IMG/VR virus record: IMGVR_UViG_3300048929_000204
Coordinates: 1-23,307 of that record
Direction: 5' to 3' (one strand)
Source: a virus
DNA: 23,307 nt
Under the pieces are notes generated by a model. The model ran no database searches, was not told the DNA's origin, and saw only the letters and a list, made by a program, of their open reading frames with translations. Each line of letters begins with the position of its first letter. Positions within the stretch are counted from its first letter, which is position 1. Below, in pieces: positions 1-7,823 of this stretch. The translations under genes were made by a program, and so were the position numbers.

Positions 1-37
1 ATCAATGTGCCCTGCTGAGGGATATTTCGCCTGAGGA

Positions 38-121
38 TTATCCAAAGGATAAAAAGCCTATTTCAGCAAGGGCGGCGAGAGTCAGGAGAATGAAGATAAT
101 AACGGTTATGGGTCTGTACAT
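38..121 (-). CDS. Small hydrophobic protein, 27 aa, unknown (host)
   Basis: This ORF lies in host DNA beyond attL. It starts at an ATG (119-121) preceded by a strong Shine-Dalgarno (GGAAGGAA, about 6 nt away) and ends with TAA next to TCCTTTGGA. The product begins MYRPITV and consists of one hydrophobic stretch of about 16 residues, so it would be a single-pass membrane micro-protein. The reading frame stays open further upstream, but only this start has a ribosome site. I do not recognise the family. The strong ribosome site is the main evidence, and translation is unproven. Confidence 0.45.
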   Translation of the reverse strand: MYRPITVIIFILLTLAALAEIGFLSFG

Positions 122-247
122 GGTGGGTTCCTTCCGGGTTGAGCGGCTATTCCGTAGCGCTGGGTGGTGTGGGTAATTTTGCACAGGAGAAGGGGGAAGG
201 GGTTGATGTTTGTCAAAGGGATGGAAGGAACCGTGGGCATGGGGCAC

Positions 248-282
248 AAAAAAGCCCGCAGGGCTTGCGCCGTGCGGGCTTT
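248..282 (-). terminator. Displaced host ssrA terminator
   Basis: A GC-rich stem (GCCCGCA at 254-260 with TGCGGGC at 273-279) is followed on the minus strand by a run of six T. Read on the minus strand, the sequence from attL to here (CCAAAATTCTCCATCGG, then the hairpin) closely resembles, from memory, the DNA that follows ssrA in E. coli. It is therefore probably the original ssrA terminator, cut off from its gene by the prophage. Confidence 0.75.
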
Positions 283-329
283 CAGGACTTCATCAGTCGA
301 CTCTGGTGATCGCCGATGGAGAATTTTGG

Positions 330-367
330 GCTGGCGGGAGTTGAACCCGCGTCCGAAATTTCTACAT
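330..367. repeat. attL: attL, 38-bp core copy of the ssrA 3' end
   Basis: This segment is identical to 23231-23268 and covers part of the tRNA-like end of tmRNA (GGCGGGAGTTGAACCCGCG on the plus strand). It is the host-side copy left after integration. The bases beyond it read TTTTGGG where a working gene would have the TGGTGGA that encodes the CCA end, so this copy has lost about 4 nt and could not encode a functional tmRNA terminus. Confidence 0.93.
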
Positions 368-422
368 ACTATTAATTAACCAGAATAAACAGATATTTAT
401 CAATAGTATCAGTAAGATGGCT

Positions 423-1514
423 TTATGCTGTTTTAGGCATTTTTACATCATTTGACTTCTTTGTCGCCACTTTGCCGCCATTGGTTTTTTTCGCAACGTC
501 AGGGCTTATATATTTATCCCAATGCGGAGAGTAAATCGAGTAATCTAGTTTAATATATTTATCAAAATAGAATCTAAAATCTGTTTCATATATATAATTA
601 ATTATATTTTCATATGGCTCTAATTCAGCACCATAAATTATGGTTTTTATTTTTCTTGTTAGGTAAATACTTGCTTCTACGAATTCAAGAAATGCATTTT
701 CTTCGTGAGCAAAGGTAACAATACTATATTCATTGATCGATATTTCAAATCTTGCTCTCATGATACTATCAATACAAAGCTTCTCGAAAATCATAGCTAT
801 TTTGTTAGAAATAGAGTTTATAATTCGAAGATACTCTAGCGGTTTTTTTTCTGGATTTAACTTCCTGGGTTTTAATGCATTATCTATATCTCTTAGTAAT
901 CCTTCTATTTCTTTTAGGAAATTGCTGCTTGGTTCAAATTCGGATAAGTTATGTGTGGCTGAGTTTGGGTATATTTTTTTGTAAAGTAAGTACGGGTTTG
1001 TTATCTTGACTTGATCAGTAGTTGCTATTTTTTCATTATCAATCACAGCGGATGAAACGATGCTACCATCGTTATTAGATAGATTTAAAATTTTAAAGGT
1101 AGCTAAGTGATTTATTTTCTCAATGAAGTTTTTTTCATGAGCAAAATGTCTATCGATAGAGTTTTTACTTTCAGCAGCTTGTATTTGTGCTTCGGTTTGA
1201 ATTGTTCGATGAATGTTGTTTACTATTGATGCGAGAGGAACTGAACTTGCAAGTAGTAATAAAGGAAATTTGCTGATTTCATAGAATCTATAATATCCGT
1301 GAGCGTTAAGCACAGGCGTTTTTCCAACCCAACAAAAGTAACCAAAATAGAAGAATGAAAAAATCGGAAGCAATATAGATAACCAAAATAATTTTTGACG
1401 GTATAGGTTTTTTTTGTCTAACTTGTACCACCCCCTCAAAATGGAAATTATTAAAATTAATGCCATTATTGATGCATAAATATAAATATATATATAGTCG
1501 GGATATATTTTCAT
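423..1514 (-). CDS. Cargo membrane protein of unknown function, 363 aa
   Basis: The N-terminal third is hydrophobic, with about three likely membrane segments (near residues 10-26, 41-62 and 83-100). It is followed by an Ala/Gln/Glu-rich region (IQTEAQIQAAESKN) that may form a coiled coil, then a mostly soluble domain rich in Ile, Asn and Lys. I recognise no family or catalytic motif. The start codon overlaps the integrase stop as ATGA, so it should be co-transcribed with cI and int and be expressed in the lysogen. AT-richness unlike the phage core and the position between int and att mark it as cargo. A superinfection-exclusion or abortive-infection role fits this context but nothing in the sequence proves it. 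Confidence 0.85.
   Translation of the reverse strand: MKIYPDYIYIYIYASIMALILIISILRGWYKLDKKNLYRQKLFWLSILLPIFSFFYFGYFCWVGKTPVLNAHGYYRFYEISKFPLLLLASSVPLASIVNNIHRTIQTEAQIQAAESKNSIDRHFAHEKNFIEKINHLATFKILNLSNNDGSIVSSAVIDNEKIATTDQVKITNPYLLYKKIYPNSATHNLSEFEPSSNFLKEIEGLLRDIDNALKPRKLNPEKKPLEYLRIINSISNKIAMIFEKLCIDSIMRARFEISINEYSIVTFAHEENAFLEFVEASIYLTRKIKTIIYGAELEPYENIINYIYETDFRFYFDKYIKLDYSIYSPHWDKYISPDVAKKTNGGKVATKKSNDVKMPKTA
462..480. repeat. Probable left integrase/Apl arm sites
   Basis: TGTCGCCA (462-469) and TTGCCGCCA (472-480) are repeated with nearly the same spacing at the other prophage end (23157-23175): 21 of 23 positions agree between 462-484 and 23157-23179. Repeats near both cores are expected for arm-type binding sites of a tyrosine integrase or its excisionase. 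The left copy lies inside the last codons of the membrane-protein gene. Binding is inferred from symmetry only. Confidence 0.5.
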
Positions 1515-2533
1515 ATGTAATTAATATTATTTAGTGGATTTTTAGTTACAGCATCTTCAAGATGCTCGGGGGAAAAGTGTGCGTATATCATTGTCATCTT
1601 GATATCTGAGTGACCAAGGATGTCCCTTAAAACGAGGATATTTCCGCCGTTCATCATAAAATGGCTGGCGAATGTATGGCGCAGAACGTGAGTACATTGA
1701 CCCTCTGGCAAATCAATACCGGCTCGCTTCACTGCCCGCTCAAAGGCTTTTCTACATGGACTGAATAGCTTCCCTCTGTTTTTGGGGAGTTCGTCGTACA
1801 GTTCATGAGATATCGGTACGGTCCGGTTTTTCTTGCCTTTGGTCTTTGTGTAGGTGAGCCGATATTTCGATAACTGATGACCCTGCAGGTTTTCGGCTTC
1901 ACTCCATCGCGCGCCGGTGGCTAGACAAATCTTTGCGATCATTAACAGGCTGGGGCTTTGAGAATCAGCGCAGGCATCAAGCAGGCGTTTGATTTCGTCC
2001 AGGGCCAAGAACGCCAGTTCCCCCTCTGCGATTTTGAATGTTGGTAGCCCGGCGAGCGGGTTAGGCGCTGACCAGTGGCCCAGCTTTTTCAGGGTGCCAA
2101 AAACGGATGATAAGTTACGCTGTTCCAGGTTTACCGTGCGGGGCTTTACTGGCGACATCAGCGCGCCGTCTTCGTTGCGTACTTCACCTTTTAATCGTGC
2201 TTCACGATATTTTGTAAAGTCACCGGCGGTTAACTCAGAGGCGACGGGATCGCCCAGGCCATTGCAGATAATTTTCAGTTTCGCCATTAGGCGCTTGGGG
2301 TCTGCGAGCGTCTGGCCATAAAGAGAGTGCCACTGCTCAATCAGTTCTGACAAACGCCGCCGATCTTCCTTTTCACCCAGCCACGGCTTTTTGTTCACTT
2401 CATCCATCGTGAAGTTTTCGAATGCTACAGCCTCGCCCTTAGTCGCAAATTGCTTACGTACGCGTTTGCCGTCGCGCCCGTTCGGGTAGCATTCACACAA
2501 CCATTTTCCATTTGGCTGCTTTCTGATAGTCAT
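1511..2533 (-). CDS. int: Tyrosine integrase (P2/186 type)
   Basis: This 340-residue site-specific recombinase should insert and excise the prophage at the ssrA core. An N-terminal arm-binding segment (IRKQPNGKWLCECYPNGRDG) is followed by a SAM-like core-binding domain and the catalytic domain. The catalytic set is complete: Arg209 (TGARWSEAE), His282 and Arg285 (HVLRHTFASH), His308 (GHSD) and the nucleophile Tyr317 (MTMIYAHF). It starts 2 nt after the repressor stop and overlaps the next gene by ATGA, giving one leftward operon cI-int-cargo. Length and order match 186 and Fels-2. Nothing suggests inactivation. Confidence 0.96.
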   Translation of the reverse strand: MTIRKQPNGKWLCECYPNGRDGKRVRKQFATKGEAVAFENFTMDEVNKKPWLGEKEDRRRLSELIEQWHSLYGQTLADPKRLMAKLKIICNGLGDPVASELTAGDFTKYREARLKGEVRNEDGALMSPVKPRTVNLEQRNLSSVFGTLKKLGHWSAPNPLAGLPTFKIAEGELAFLALDEIKRLLDACADSQSPSLLMIAKICLATGARWSEAENLQGHQLSKYRLTYTKTKGKKNRTVPISHELYDELPKNRGKLFSPCRKAFERAVKRAGIDLPEGQCTHVLRHTFASHFMMNGGNILVLRDILGHSDIKMTMIYAHFSPEHLEDAVTKNPLNNINYI

Positions 2534-2535
2534 AA

Positions 2536-3168
2536 TTAGATGCTCTTGATCACTTTTACAGCTCGTCCGATAGCTTCGATATCATCTACTGAGCATTCAA
2601 AAGAGGCTTCGTCCTGATGGACCGCTAATTTGTTTCCTGGAAGCCGCGTTAATTTCACGATGCTCTTAACCCCATCAATATCAACGAGCCATAGTCCATT
2701 TGTAATCTGTTTCAGAGATTGATCGACTACATAACTTTCATGAGCATTGTTCACGAATAAACAATGACCAGGTTCGTTAGGGAGAATAATGTAATCGAGG
2801 TGAATATCGTCATTATCGATTAAGGTGCCATTTTCTAGCGTTACTTGCTTGATAGATGGCGCGACGAGTTTGGCAAGTGGACGAATTGTAGGGGGCGTCT
2901 CATTATGAGGTTTTTTTGTGTCCTCGTTTTGAGTGTACATCTCACCGTGGCCCGTGGCCAACCAGAGCAAGGAAACCCCTGTTTCGAGCGCGCACTGAAT
3001 TACCCAGTCAGCAGGAAAGCTGTCACGTAAAAGCCTGTTTGACATGGTGCTTTTTGAAACACCAAGCTGCTCGCTTAGAGACTGCTTTGTCTTAAGTCCA
3101 TACGCCTTTAGCAGGCGCTCGATAGCTTCTCTACCCCCTGAATCGGCACCCATTGAAATACTCGCCAT
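2536..3168 (-). CDS. cI: 186-type CI repressor
   Basis: This is the lysogeny repressor, a DNA-binding protein predicted to silence the rightward early promoter. The start at 3168 is chosen because ACGGAG lies 7 nt before that ATG; the frame is open further upstream but without a ribosome site. The protein has 210 residues. The N-terminal helix-turn-helix region (KQSLSEQLGVSKSTMSNR) is followed by the CI_repr motif CALETGVSLLWLATGHGE. The C-terminal oligomerisation domain carries GLWLVDIDG, as in 186 CI. No LexA-type self-cleavage site is evident; 186 family repressors are instead inactivated by an SOS-induced antirepressor, and a LexA-controlled gene is present at 7626. Confidence 0.93.
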   Translation of the reverse strand: MASISMGADSGGREAIERLLKAYGLKTKQSLSEQLGVSKSTMSNRLLRDSFPADWVIQCALETGVSLLWLATGHGEMYTQNEDTKKPHNETPPTIRPLAKLVAPSIKQVTLENGTLIDNDDIHLDYIILPNEPGHCLFVNNAHESYVVDQSLKQITNGLWLVDIDGVKSIVKLTRLPGNKLAVHQDEASFECSVDDIEAIGRAVKVIKSI

Positions 3169-3181
3169 TGAAAAACTCCGT

Positions 3182-3210
3182 TTGACAACCTTGAATCGGG
3201 ATCGTAATGT
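3182..3210 (+). promoter_or_regulatory. Rightward early promoter (pR-like)
   Basis: A perfect -35 box TTGACA (3182-3187), a 17-nt spacer and a good -10 box TAATGT (3205-3210) lie just upstream of the apl-like gene and immediately before the start of cI on the other strand. This is where CI and Apl should act. Direct half-repeats ACGACATAAAACG nearby (around 3240-3265) may belong to the operator. Confidence 0.75.
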
Positions 3211-3289
3211 TGCACTAGCTCTTGATGTGAGGTCTCGAGAGTCGACATAAAACGACATAAAACGCATCTAAACCGAGAGATACTGCCCT

Positions 3290-3529
3290 ATGAGCACAGA
3301 TATTTCAATTCATGTACCAAAAGAGATGGCTACGCCTGCAGAGTTCGCGGAGTGGGAAGGTATTTCCCGTGGCTCCGTATACCAAAAAATTCACCATGGT
3401 CAGCTTGCTAAATACATGGTTAAAAAAGAGAAAAACAAAGGTCGCGTAAGCCTGCGTTACTTAATGTACAAAACCGATCAGGTCCGTGAGTCTCTTGGTC
3501 ATTCCAACTTCCGCGTCATTGTTGGTTAG
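3290..3529 (+). CDS. apl: Apl/Cox-like excisionase and regulator
   Basis: This 79-residue protein matches coliphage 186 Apl in sequence and position: first gene of the rightward operon, facing cI. Apl is a small helix-turn-helix protein that binds repeats at the lytic promoter and at the attachment site, lowers transcription and directs excision. The motif region is MATPAEFAEWEGISRGSVYQ followed by KIHHGQLAKY. The ATG at 3290 is preceded by a weak purine stretch (CGAGAGA). It would favour excision with Int when the prophage is induced. Confidence 0.88.
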   Translation: MSTDISIHVPKEMATPAEFAEWEGISRGSVYQKIHHGQLAKYMVKKEKNKGRVSLRYLMYKTDQVRESLGHSNFRVIVG

Positions 3530-3564
3530 TGAGTTCGATTATGAGAACTTTTTAAGAGGCTCAC

Positions 3565-4074
3565 ATGTTTGATTATAAGATTTCCAAACATCCGCATTTT
3601 GACGAGGCCTGCCGCGCATTCGCACTGCGTCACAACATGGCGAAGCTTGCAGACCGAGCAGGCATGAATGTTCAGACCCTGCGAAATAAACTAAATCCGG
3701 AACAACCGCATCAACTTACGGCGCCGGAAATTTGGCTGCTGACGGATATCACCGAGGACTCCACGCTGGTTGATGGGTTTCTGGCGCAAATTCATTGCCT
3801 GCCATGTGTGCCGCTGAACGAAGTTGCCAGCGAGAAAATGCCTCATTACGTTTTGAATGCTACAGCAGAGATCGGTCGCGTTGCAGCAAGCGCTGTTTCT
3901 GGTGAACACCAGACAACAACGGAACGCCGCCAAGTTATCGAAAGCATCAATTCTGTTACTCGTTTGATGGCACTTACAGCTGTTTCCCTGCACGCGCGCC
4001 TACAGTACAACCCAGCAATGGCAAGCGCTGTTGATACAGTGACGGGCCTCAGCGCTTCATTTGGTCTGATCTGA
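3565..4074 (+). CDS. cII: 186-type CII regulatory protein
   Basis: The 169-residue product closely matches coliphage 186 CII (MFDYKISKHPHFDEACRAFA, then NMAKLADRAGMNVQTLRNKL, a helix-turn-helix). In 186, CII activates the leftward establishment promoter that drives cI and int after infection. The start ATG follows AAGAGG. The length equals that of 186 CII, and the C-terminus (TVTGLSASFGLI) is intact. It lies second in the early operon behind apl. Nothing in the sequence suggests loss of function. Confidence 0.93.
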   Translation: MFDYKISKHPHFDEACRAFALRHNMAKLADRAGMNVQTLRNKLNPEQPHQLTAPEIWLLTDITEDSTLVDGFLAQIHCLPCVPLNEVASEKMPHYVLNATAEIGRVAASAVSGEHQTTTERRQVIESINSVTRLMALTAVSLHARLQYNPAMASAVDTVTGLSASFGLI

Positions 4075-4081
4075 GGTGCTT

Positions 4082-4282
4082 ATGCTTAGTAAGGAACCCT
4101 CATTCGCATCGCTTTTGGTTAAACAAAGCCAGGGTATGCACTGCGGCCATGGCTGGATTATCGGGAAAGATGGCAAGCGCTGGCACCCGTCTCGCTCTCA
4201 GGAAGAGTTGCTGGCAGGGCTGACCACTACTAAACAGGTGAAACCATGGCTATTGAAGGCACTGCAGCGACTGTTCCACTAA
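4082..4282 (+). CDS. fil: Fil-like early protein (DUF2724)
   Basis: This is a 66-residue homologue of the 186 fil product (MLSKEPSFASLLVKQSQGMH, GHGWIIGKDGKRWHPSRSQ). In 186, Fil expression blocks cell division and causes filamentation. The ATG at 4082 is preferred over the GTG at 4076 because GAGGTG lies just upstream at the right distance and the protein then begins as in 186. Its end overlaps the start of the next gene by 37 nt, so translation is probably coupled. It is transcribed with cII from the early promoter. Confidence 0.82.
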   Translation: MLSKEPSFASLLVKQSQGMHCGHGWIIGKDGKRWHPSRSQEELLAGLTTTKQVKPWLLKALQRLFH

Positions 4283-4587
4283 GCCCGGGTCAACGGCTTG
4301 AAGGACTGAACCGTATAGCTGAATTAAGGGCGAGGGTTTTTGGTCTGAATATTGAGCCAGAGCTTGAAAGGTTTATTAAAGATATGCGTGATCGTCGCGA
4401 TATAAACCTTAAGCAAAATGAGCGGGCACTGGCAGCCATATTCTTTATGGCAAAAATTCCGGCAGAACGTCACAGCGTCAATATTAGTGATCTGACTACT
4501 GACGAAAAGCGGGAACTGGTTAAAGCAATGAATCATTTTCGTGCAGTGGTGAGCTTATTTCCCAAACGGCTAACCATGCCGAATTAA
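4246..4587 (+). CDS. Early phage protein, DUF5347 family
   Basis: This 113-residue soluble protein resembles the DUF5347 family found in the early operons of 186/Fels-2-like phages. Recognisable stretches are GQRLEGLNRIAELRARVFG, NERALAAIFFMAKIPAERH and a C-terminal SLFPKRLTMPN. The start follows CAGGTGAAACC and lies inside fil. It has no membrane segment and no catalytic motif that I can identify. Its position between fil and the replication gene suggests a host-takeover or replication-support role, but the function is unknown. Confidence 0.78.
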   Translation: MAIEGTAATVPLSPGQRLEGLNRIAELRARVFGLNIEPELERFIKDMRDRRDINLKQNERALAAIFFMAKIPAERHSVNISDLTTDEKRELVKAMNHFRAVVSLFPKRLTMPN

Positions 4588-4654
4588 CCCACAACAGAAA
4601 TTAATGGCGTAAACCCGCCGGGCATTCTTTTGCCCAAATTCAGGAGAAAGAACA

Positions 4655-4882
4655 ATGCAGAAAGAATTATCAAAAATGTTTGTAGCCGAAACCGATCCGC
4701 TTATGGCGGTGATCGACATTGCCAAACGTGAGGAGCGCAAAGGCCGCGCGCTAGCAGTTTCAATCCGCCTTGAGGCACTGGCAACCCATATCACCAACAA
4801 AGGGTTAAACGGTATTGAAGCGGCTGAGCTTCTGCGCCGCGAAGCAACCCGCTACGAAAACGAATCTCAGGAGCTGCACTAA
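4655..4882 (+). CDS. Early phage protein, DUF2732 family
   Basis: A 75-residue, charged, mostly helical protein preceded by a strong Shine-Dalgarno (AGGAGAAA). The text DPLMAVIDIAKREERKGRALAVSIRLE and a C-terminal helix EAAELLRREATRYE resemble the DUF2732 proteins of P2-like early operons. The stop codon overlaps the next start as TAATG, pointing to coupled translation with the zinc-finger gene. No function is established for the family as far as I know. Confidence 0.78.
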   Translation: MQKELSKMFVAETDPLMAVIDIAKREERKGRALAVSIRLEALATHITNKGLNGIEAAELLRREATRYENESQELH

Positions 4883-5109
4883 TGGCTGATTCTATGGATC
4901 TCGTACAGCAGCGCGTTGAAGAAGAACGCCAGCGCCACATCCACACTGCCCGCAACAGAGCGCCGGGCGTTTCTCGTGTGTTTTGCATCGAATGCGATGC
5001 TCCGATCCCTCCAGCGCGCCGCCGTGCCATTCCGGGCGTGCAGTGCTGCGTAACATGCCAGGAAATCGTTGAGCTGAAAGGGAAGCATTACACCCAAGGC
5101 GCGGTGTAA
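4882..5109 (+). CDS. TraR/DksA-type zinc-finger protein
   Basis: This 75-residue protein belongs to the small phage TraR/DksA group. Four cysteines form the zinc site: Cys35 and Cys38 (CIEC), then Cys56 and Cys59 (CVTC). The N-terminal half ([18 protein letters not shown]) is a charged helix, as in TraR. Members of the group bind RNA polymerase in the secondary channel and alter promoter choice without ppGpp, so a role in redirecting host transcription is plausible. It lies directly upstream of gpA and overlaps the preceding stop codon. Confidence 0.85.
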   Translation: MADSMDLVQQRVEEERQRHIHTARNRAPGVSRVFCIECDAPIPPARRRAIPGVQCCVTCQEIVELKGKHYTQGAV

Positions 5110-5128
5110 GCTTCGGAGCCAGTCACTG

Positions 5129-7510
5129 ATGCCTGAATTAATAAAAGACAAAGGCGGCCCGACCGTGGCCGCTGGGGCTTTCCCATGGAACGGCCCGAAA
5201 AAAGCACTTAACCCCTACATGGACCCGGCGGAAGTAGCGCCGGTTTCTGCGCTTTCAAACCTGATTACTCTCTATGCTGCGGATAACGAGCAGGAACAGC
5301 TGCGCCGCGAGGCTCTGAGTAATGAGGTCTGGGAACGCTATTTCTACAATGAATCCCGCGATCCTGTTCAGCGTGAAATGGAGCAGGACCAGCTGATAAG
5401 CCGCGCCAAAATGGCCCGCGAACAGCAGCAATTTAATCCCGATCTGGTCATCGTTGCTGACGTGAGCGCCCAGCCAGCGCATATCAGTAAGCCGCTGCTT
5501 GAGCGGATTAAATATTTCGAAGGCCTGGGCAAACCGAAGGCATATTCCCGCTATCTGCGTGAAACCATCAGGCCGTGCCTTGAACGCCTGGAGCGCGTGC
5601 GTACCAGCCAGATTTCTGCTTCATTCCATTTCATGGCGAGCCATGACGGGCTGGAGGGCTTACTGGTCCTACCCGAAATGAACCAGGAGCAGGTTAAGCG
5701 GTTATCTACCTTGGTGGCGGCACACATGAGCATGTGTCTGGATGCTGCCTGCGGTGAGCTGTTTACGGATGAAGACGTTACGCCGGAGGAGATCCACCGG
5801 TCATGGGAAAGGGTGGCCGCTGAGGCCATGCGCCTTGATGTGATCCCGCCTGCTTTCGAGCGGCTGCGCCGTAAAAAGCACCGCCGTAACCCGGTCCCAT
5901 ACGAGCTTATTCCGGGATCGCTTGCCCGTATGCTTTGCACGGACTGGTGGTATCGCAAGCTGTGGCAGATGCGGTGTGAATGGAGGGAAGAACAGCTGCG
6001 CGCTGTCTGCCAGGTTAACAAAAAGGCGTCTCCGTATGTCAGCTATGAGGCCGTGATCCACAAACGCGAACAGCGCCGCAAATCACTTGAGTTTTTCCGC
6101 TCTCATGAGCTGGTTAACGCCGAAGGTGACACGCTGGATATGGAAGAAGTGGTAAACGCCAGCAGCAGCAATCCGGCGCACCGGCGCAACGAAATGATGG
6201 CGTGCGTTAAGGGGCTGGAGCTGATCGCAGAAATGCGTGGTGAATGCGCCGTGTTCTATACCATCACCTGCCCGTCACGCTTTCACGCGACGCTTAATAA
6301 CGGAAGGCCAAACCCGAAATGGACCAGTGCCACGGTCCGCCAGAGCAGCGATTACCTGGTGAATATGTTCGCCGCCTTCCGTAAGGCGATGCACAAAGCC
6401 GGGCTGCGCTGGTATGGCGTCCGCGTTGCTGAACCACATCATGACGGCACCGTGCACTGGCACCTGCTTTGCTTCATGCGCAAAAAAGACCGCAAATCCA
6501 TCACCGCGCTGCTGCGTAAATTCGCCATTCGTGAGGACCGGGAGGAGCTGGGCACCAATACCGGGCCACGCTTCAAGTCTGAGCTTATCAACCCGCGCAA
6601 GGGTACACCGACCAGCTATATCGCCAAATACATCAGCAAGAATATCGACGGGCGCGGGCTGGCGCAGGAAATCAGTAAAGAAACGGGCAGATCACTGCGC
6701 GATAACGCTGAGAACGTAAATGCCTGGGCTTCGCTGCACCGTGTCCAGCAATTCCGCTTCTTTGGTATTCCTGGCCGCCAGGCGTACCGCGAGCTGCGCC
6801 TGCTGGCCGGTCAGGCTGCCAGAGTGCAGGGGGACAAGAAGGCAGGCGCGCCGGTACTGGAAAACCCGCGTCTGGATGCTGTGCTGGCCGCAGCTGATGC
6901 TGGCTGTTTTGCCACCTACATCATGAAGCAGGGCGGTGTCCTGGTTCCCCGTAAGCATCACCTTGTCAGAACTGCCTATGAGCTGAACGACGAGCCGAGC
7001 GCCTACGGCGATCACGGTGTTCGTATTTATGGCATCTGGTCCCCGATCATTGAGGGCCGGATCTGCACTCATGCAGTGAAGTGGAAAATGGTTCGTAAAG
7101 CCGTTGACCTTCAGGAGGCGACAGCCGACCAGGGCGCTTGCGCCCCTTGGACTCGTGGCAATAACTGTCCCTCTGTTGAAAAAACGTACCAGACAGGGGG
7201 CGAATTACCGGGCTGCGAAGAACCTGCAGCACTGCCGGACTTCGAAAACATAAGCAAAAAGGAGCTGCGCGAGTTGACGGCTAGGCTGCGGCTGGTCAAA
7301 CCGAAGCGGCGAAAAGGGTACAAACAGGAAATTACGGATCACCAGCGCCTGCAGCTTGATGAGGAGTTAAGGTCCAGAGGTTTTGACGCCTGCGAAACGG
7401 AAGTGGATCTGCTTTTGCGTGGCGGCAGCCTGCCATCTGGAGCCGGGCTGCGCCTATTCTATCGGAACCAGCGCCTACAGGAGGATGACAAATGGCGTCA
7501 GTGGTACTGA
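5129..7510 (+). CDS. A: Replication initiation endonuclease gpA
   Basis: This 793-residue protein is the P2/186 gpA, an HUH-class endonuclease that nicks one strand at the phage origin and starts rolling-circle replication with a host helicase (Rep). The metal-binding motif is HWH at residues 443-445, preceded by His437-His438 ([10 protein letters not shown]). The paired catalytic tyrosines are Tyr497 and Tyr501 (YIAKY). Length is normal for the family and no frameshift is seen. In P2 the origin lies inside gene A; I cannot point to the nick site here. It closes the early operon and should let the element replicate after excision. Confidence 0.95.
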   Translation: MPELIKDKGGPTVAAGAFPWNGPKKALNPYMDPAEVAPVSALSNLITLYAADNEQEQLRREALSNEVWERYFYNESRDPVQREMEQDQLISRAKMAREQQQFNPDLVIVADVSAQPAHISKPLLERIKYFEGLGKPKAYSRYLRETIRPCLERLERVRTSQISASFHFMASHDGLEGLLVLPEMNQEQVKRLSTLVAAHMSMCLDAACGELFTDEDVTPEEIHRSWERVAAEAMRLDVIPPAFERLRRKKHRRNPVPYELIPGSLARMLCTDWWYRKLWQMRCEWREEQLRAVCQVNKKASPYVSYEAVIHKREQRRKSLEFFRSHELVNAEGDTLDMEEVVNASSSNPAHRRNEMMACVKGLELIAEMRGECAVFYTITCPSRFHATLNNGRPNPKWTSATVRQSSDYLVNMFAAFRKAMHKAGLRWYGVRVAEPHHDGTVHWHLLCFMRKKDRKSITALLRKFAIREDREELGTNTGPRFKSELINPRKGTPTSYIAKYISKNIDGRGLAQEISKETGRSLRDNAENVNAWASLHRVQQFRFFGIPGRQAYRELRLLAGQAARVQGDKKAGAPVLENPRLDAVLAAADAGCFATYIMKQGGVLVPRKHHLVRTAYELNDEPSAYGDHGVRIYGIWSPIIEGRICTHAVKWKMVRKAVDLQEATADQGACAPWTRGNNCPSVEKTYQTGGELPGCEEPAALPDFENISKKELRELTARLRLVKPKRRKGYKQEITDHQRLQLDEELRSRGFDACETEVDLLLRGGSLPSGAGLRLFYRNQRLQEDDKWRQWY

Positions 7511-7589
7511 AAAATTCAGGAATGAGCATATCTATTAATCAAAGGGTTAACTGAGTAAAAAACTATTTCAGCTTTAAAATCATATGATG

Positions 7590-7609
7590 TACTGTATATA
7601 TAAACAGTA
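7590..7609. promoter_or_regulatory. LexA (SOS) box
   Basis: TACTGTATATATAAACAGTA has the full CTG-N10-CAG core with the AT-rich centre and flanks of a strong enterobacterial LexA operator. It lies 17 nt before the GTG of the next gene. In 186 and Fels-2, a LexA-controlled antirepressor after gene A drives induction by DNA damage, so this site most likely gives SOS control to the prophage switch. Confidence 0.93.
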
Positions 7610-7625
7610 ATATTGGGAGGGAGTT

Positions 7626-7811
7626 GTGAACGATTTGTTCATGGAGTCACTTGCACTGCAGCGGATAGAGCTTATGGCCCGGCTGGTCGCCAGCTCAGAT
7701 TGTAGCGATGACGACAAGGAGGTTGCGATTTCGTGGCTGTCGGAGCTGACAAGCGATCTTGTTACCAGGCTGAATGAATATGGAGTAGGGCAGGATGAGA
7801 GTAAGCATTAG
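7626..7811 (+). CDS. SOS-controlled small protein, Tum position
   Basis: A 61-residue acidic protein starting at GTG with an excellent ribosome site (GGGAGGGAG) directly behind the LexA box. It has one probable helical region (LFMESLALQRIELMARLV) and the sequence CSDDDKEVAISWLSEL, with no recognised domain. Position and SOS control are those of 186 tum, whose product disables CI, but 186 Tum is about 146 residues and I see no clear match. It may be a short antirepressor, or the first gene of an SOS unit whose second gene is lost or small. An ATG at 7795 opens a 34-codon frame across its end. Confidence 0.75.
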   Translation: MNDLFMESLALQRIELMARLVASSDCSDDDKEVAISWLSELTSDLVTRLNEYGVGQDESKH

Positions 7812-7823
7812 TGATTCCGCACC

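Noticed and set aside
1-329. Idea that the left flank belongs to a second element in tandem at ssrA
   Set aside because: The flank matches the expected host ssrA downstream sequence and terminator, so ordinary host DNA explains it.
733-984. 83-codon plus-strand frame inside the membrane-protein gene
   Set aside because: It is the antisense of a longer, operon-linked gene, has no ribosome site and shows no protein-like features of its own.
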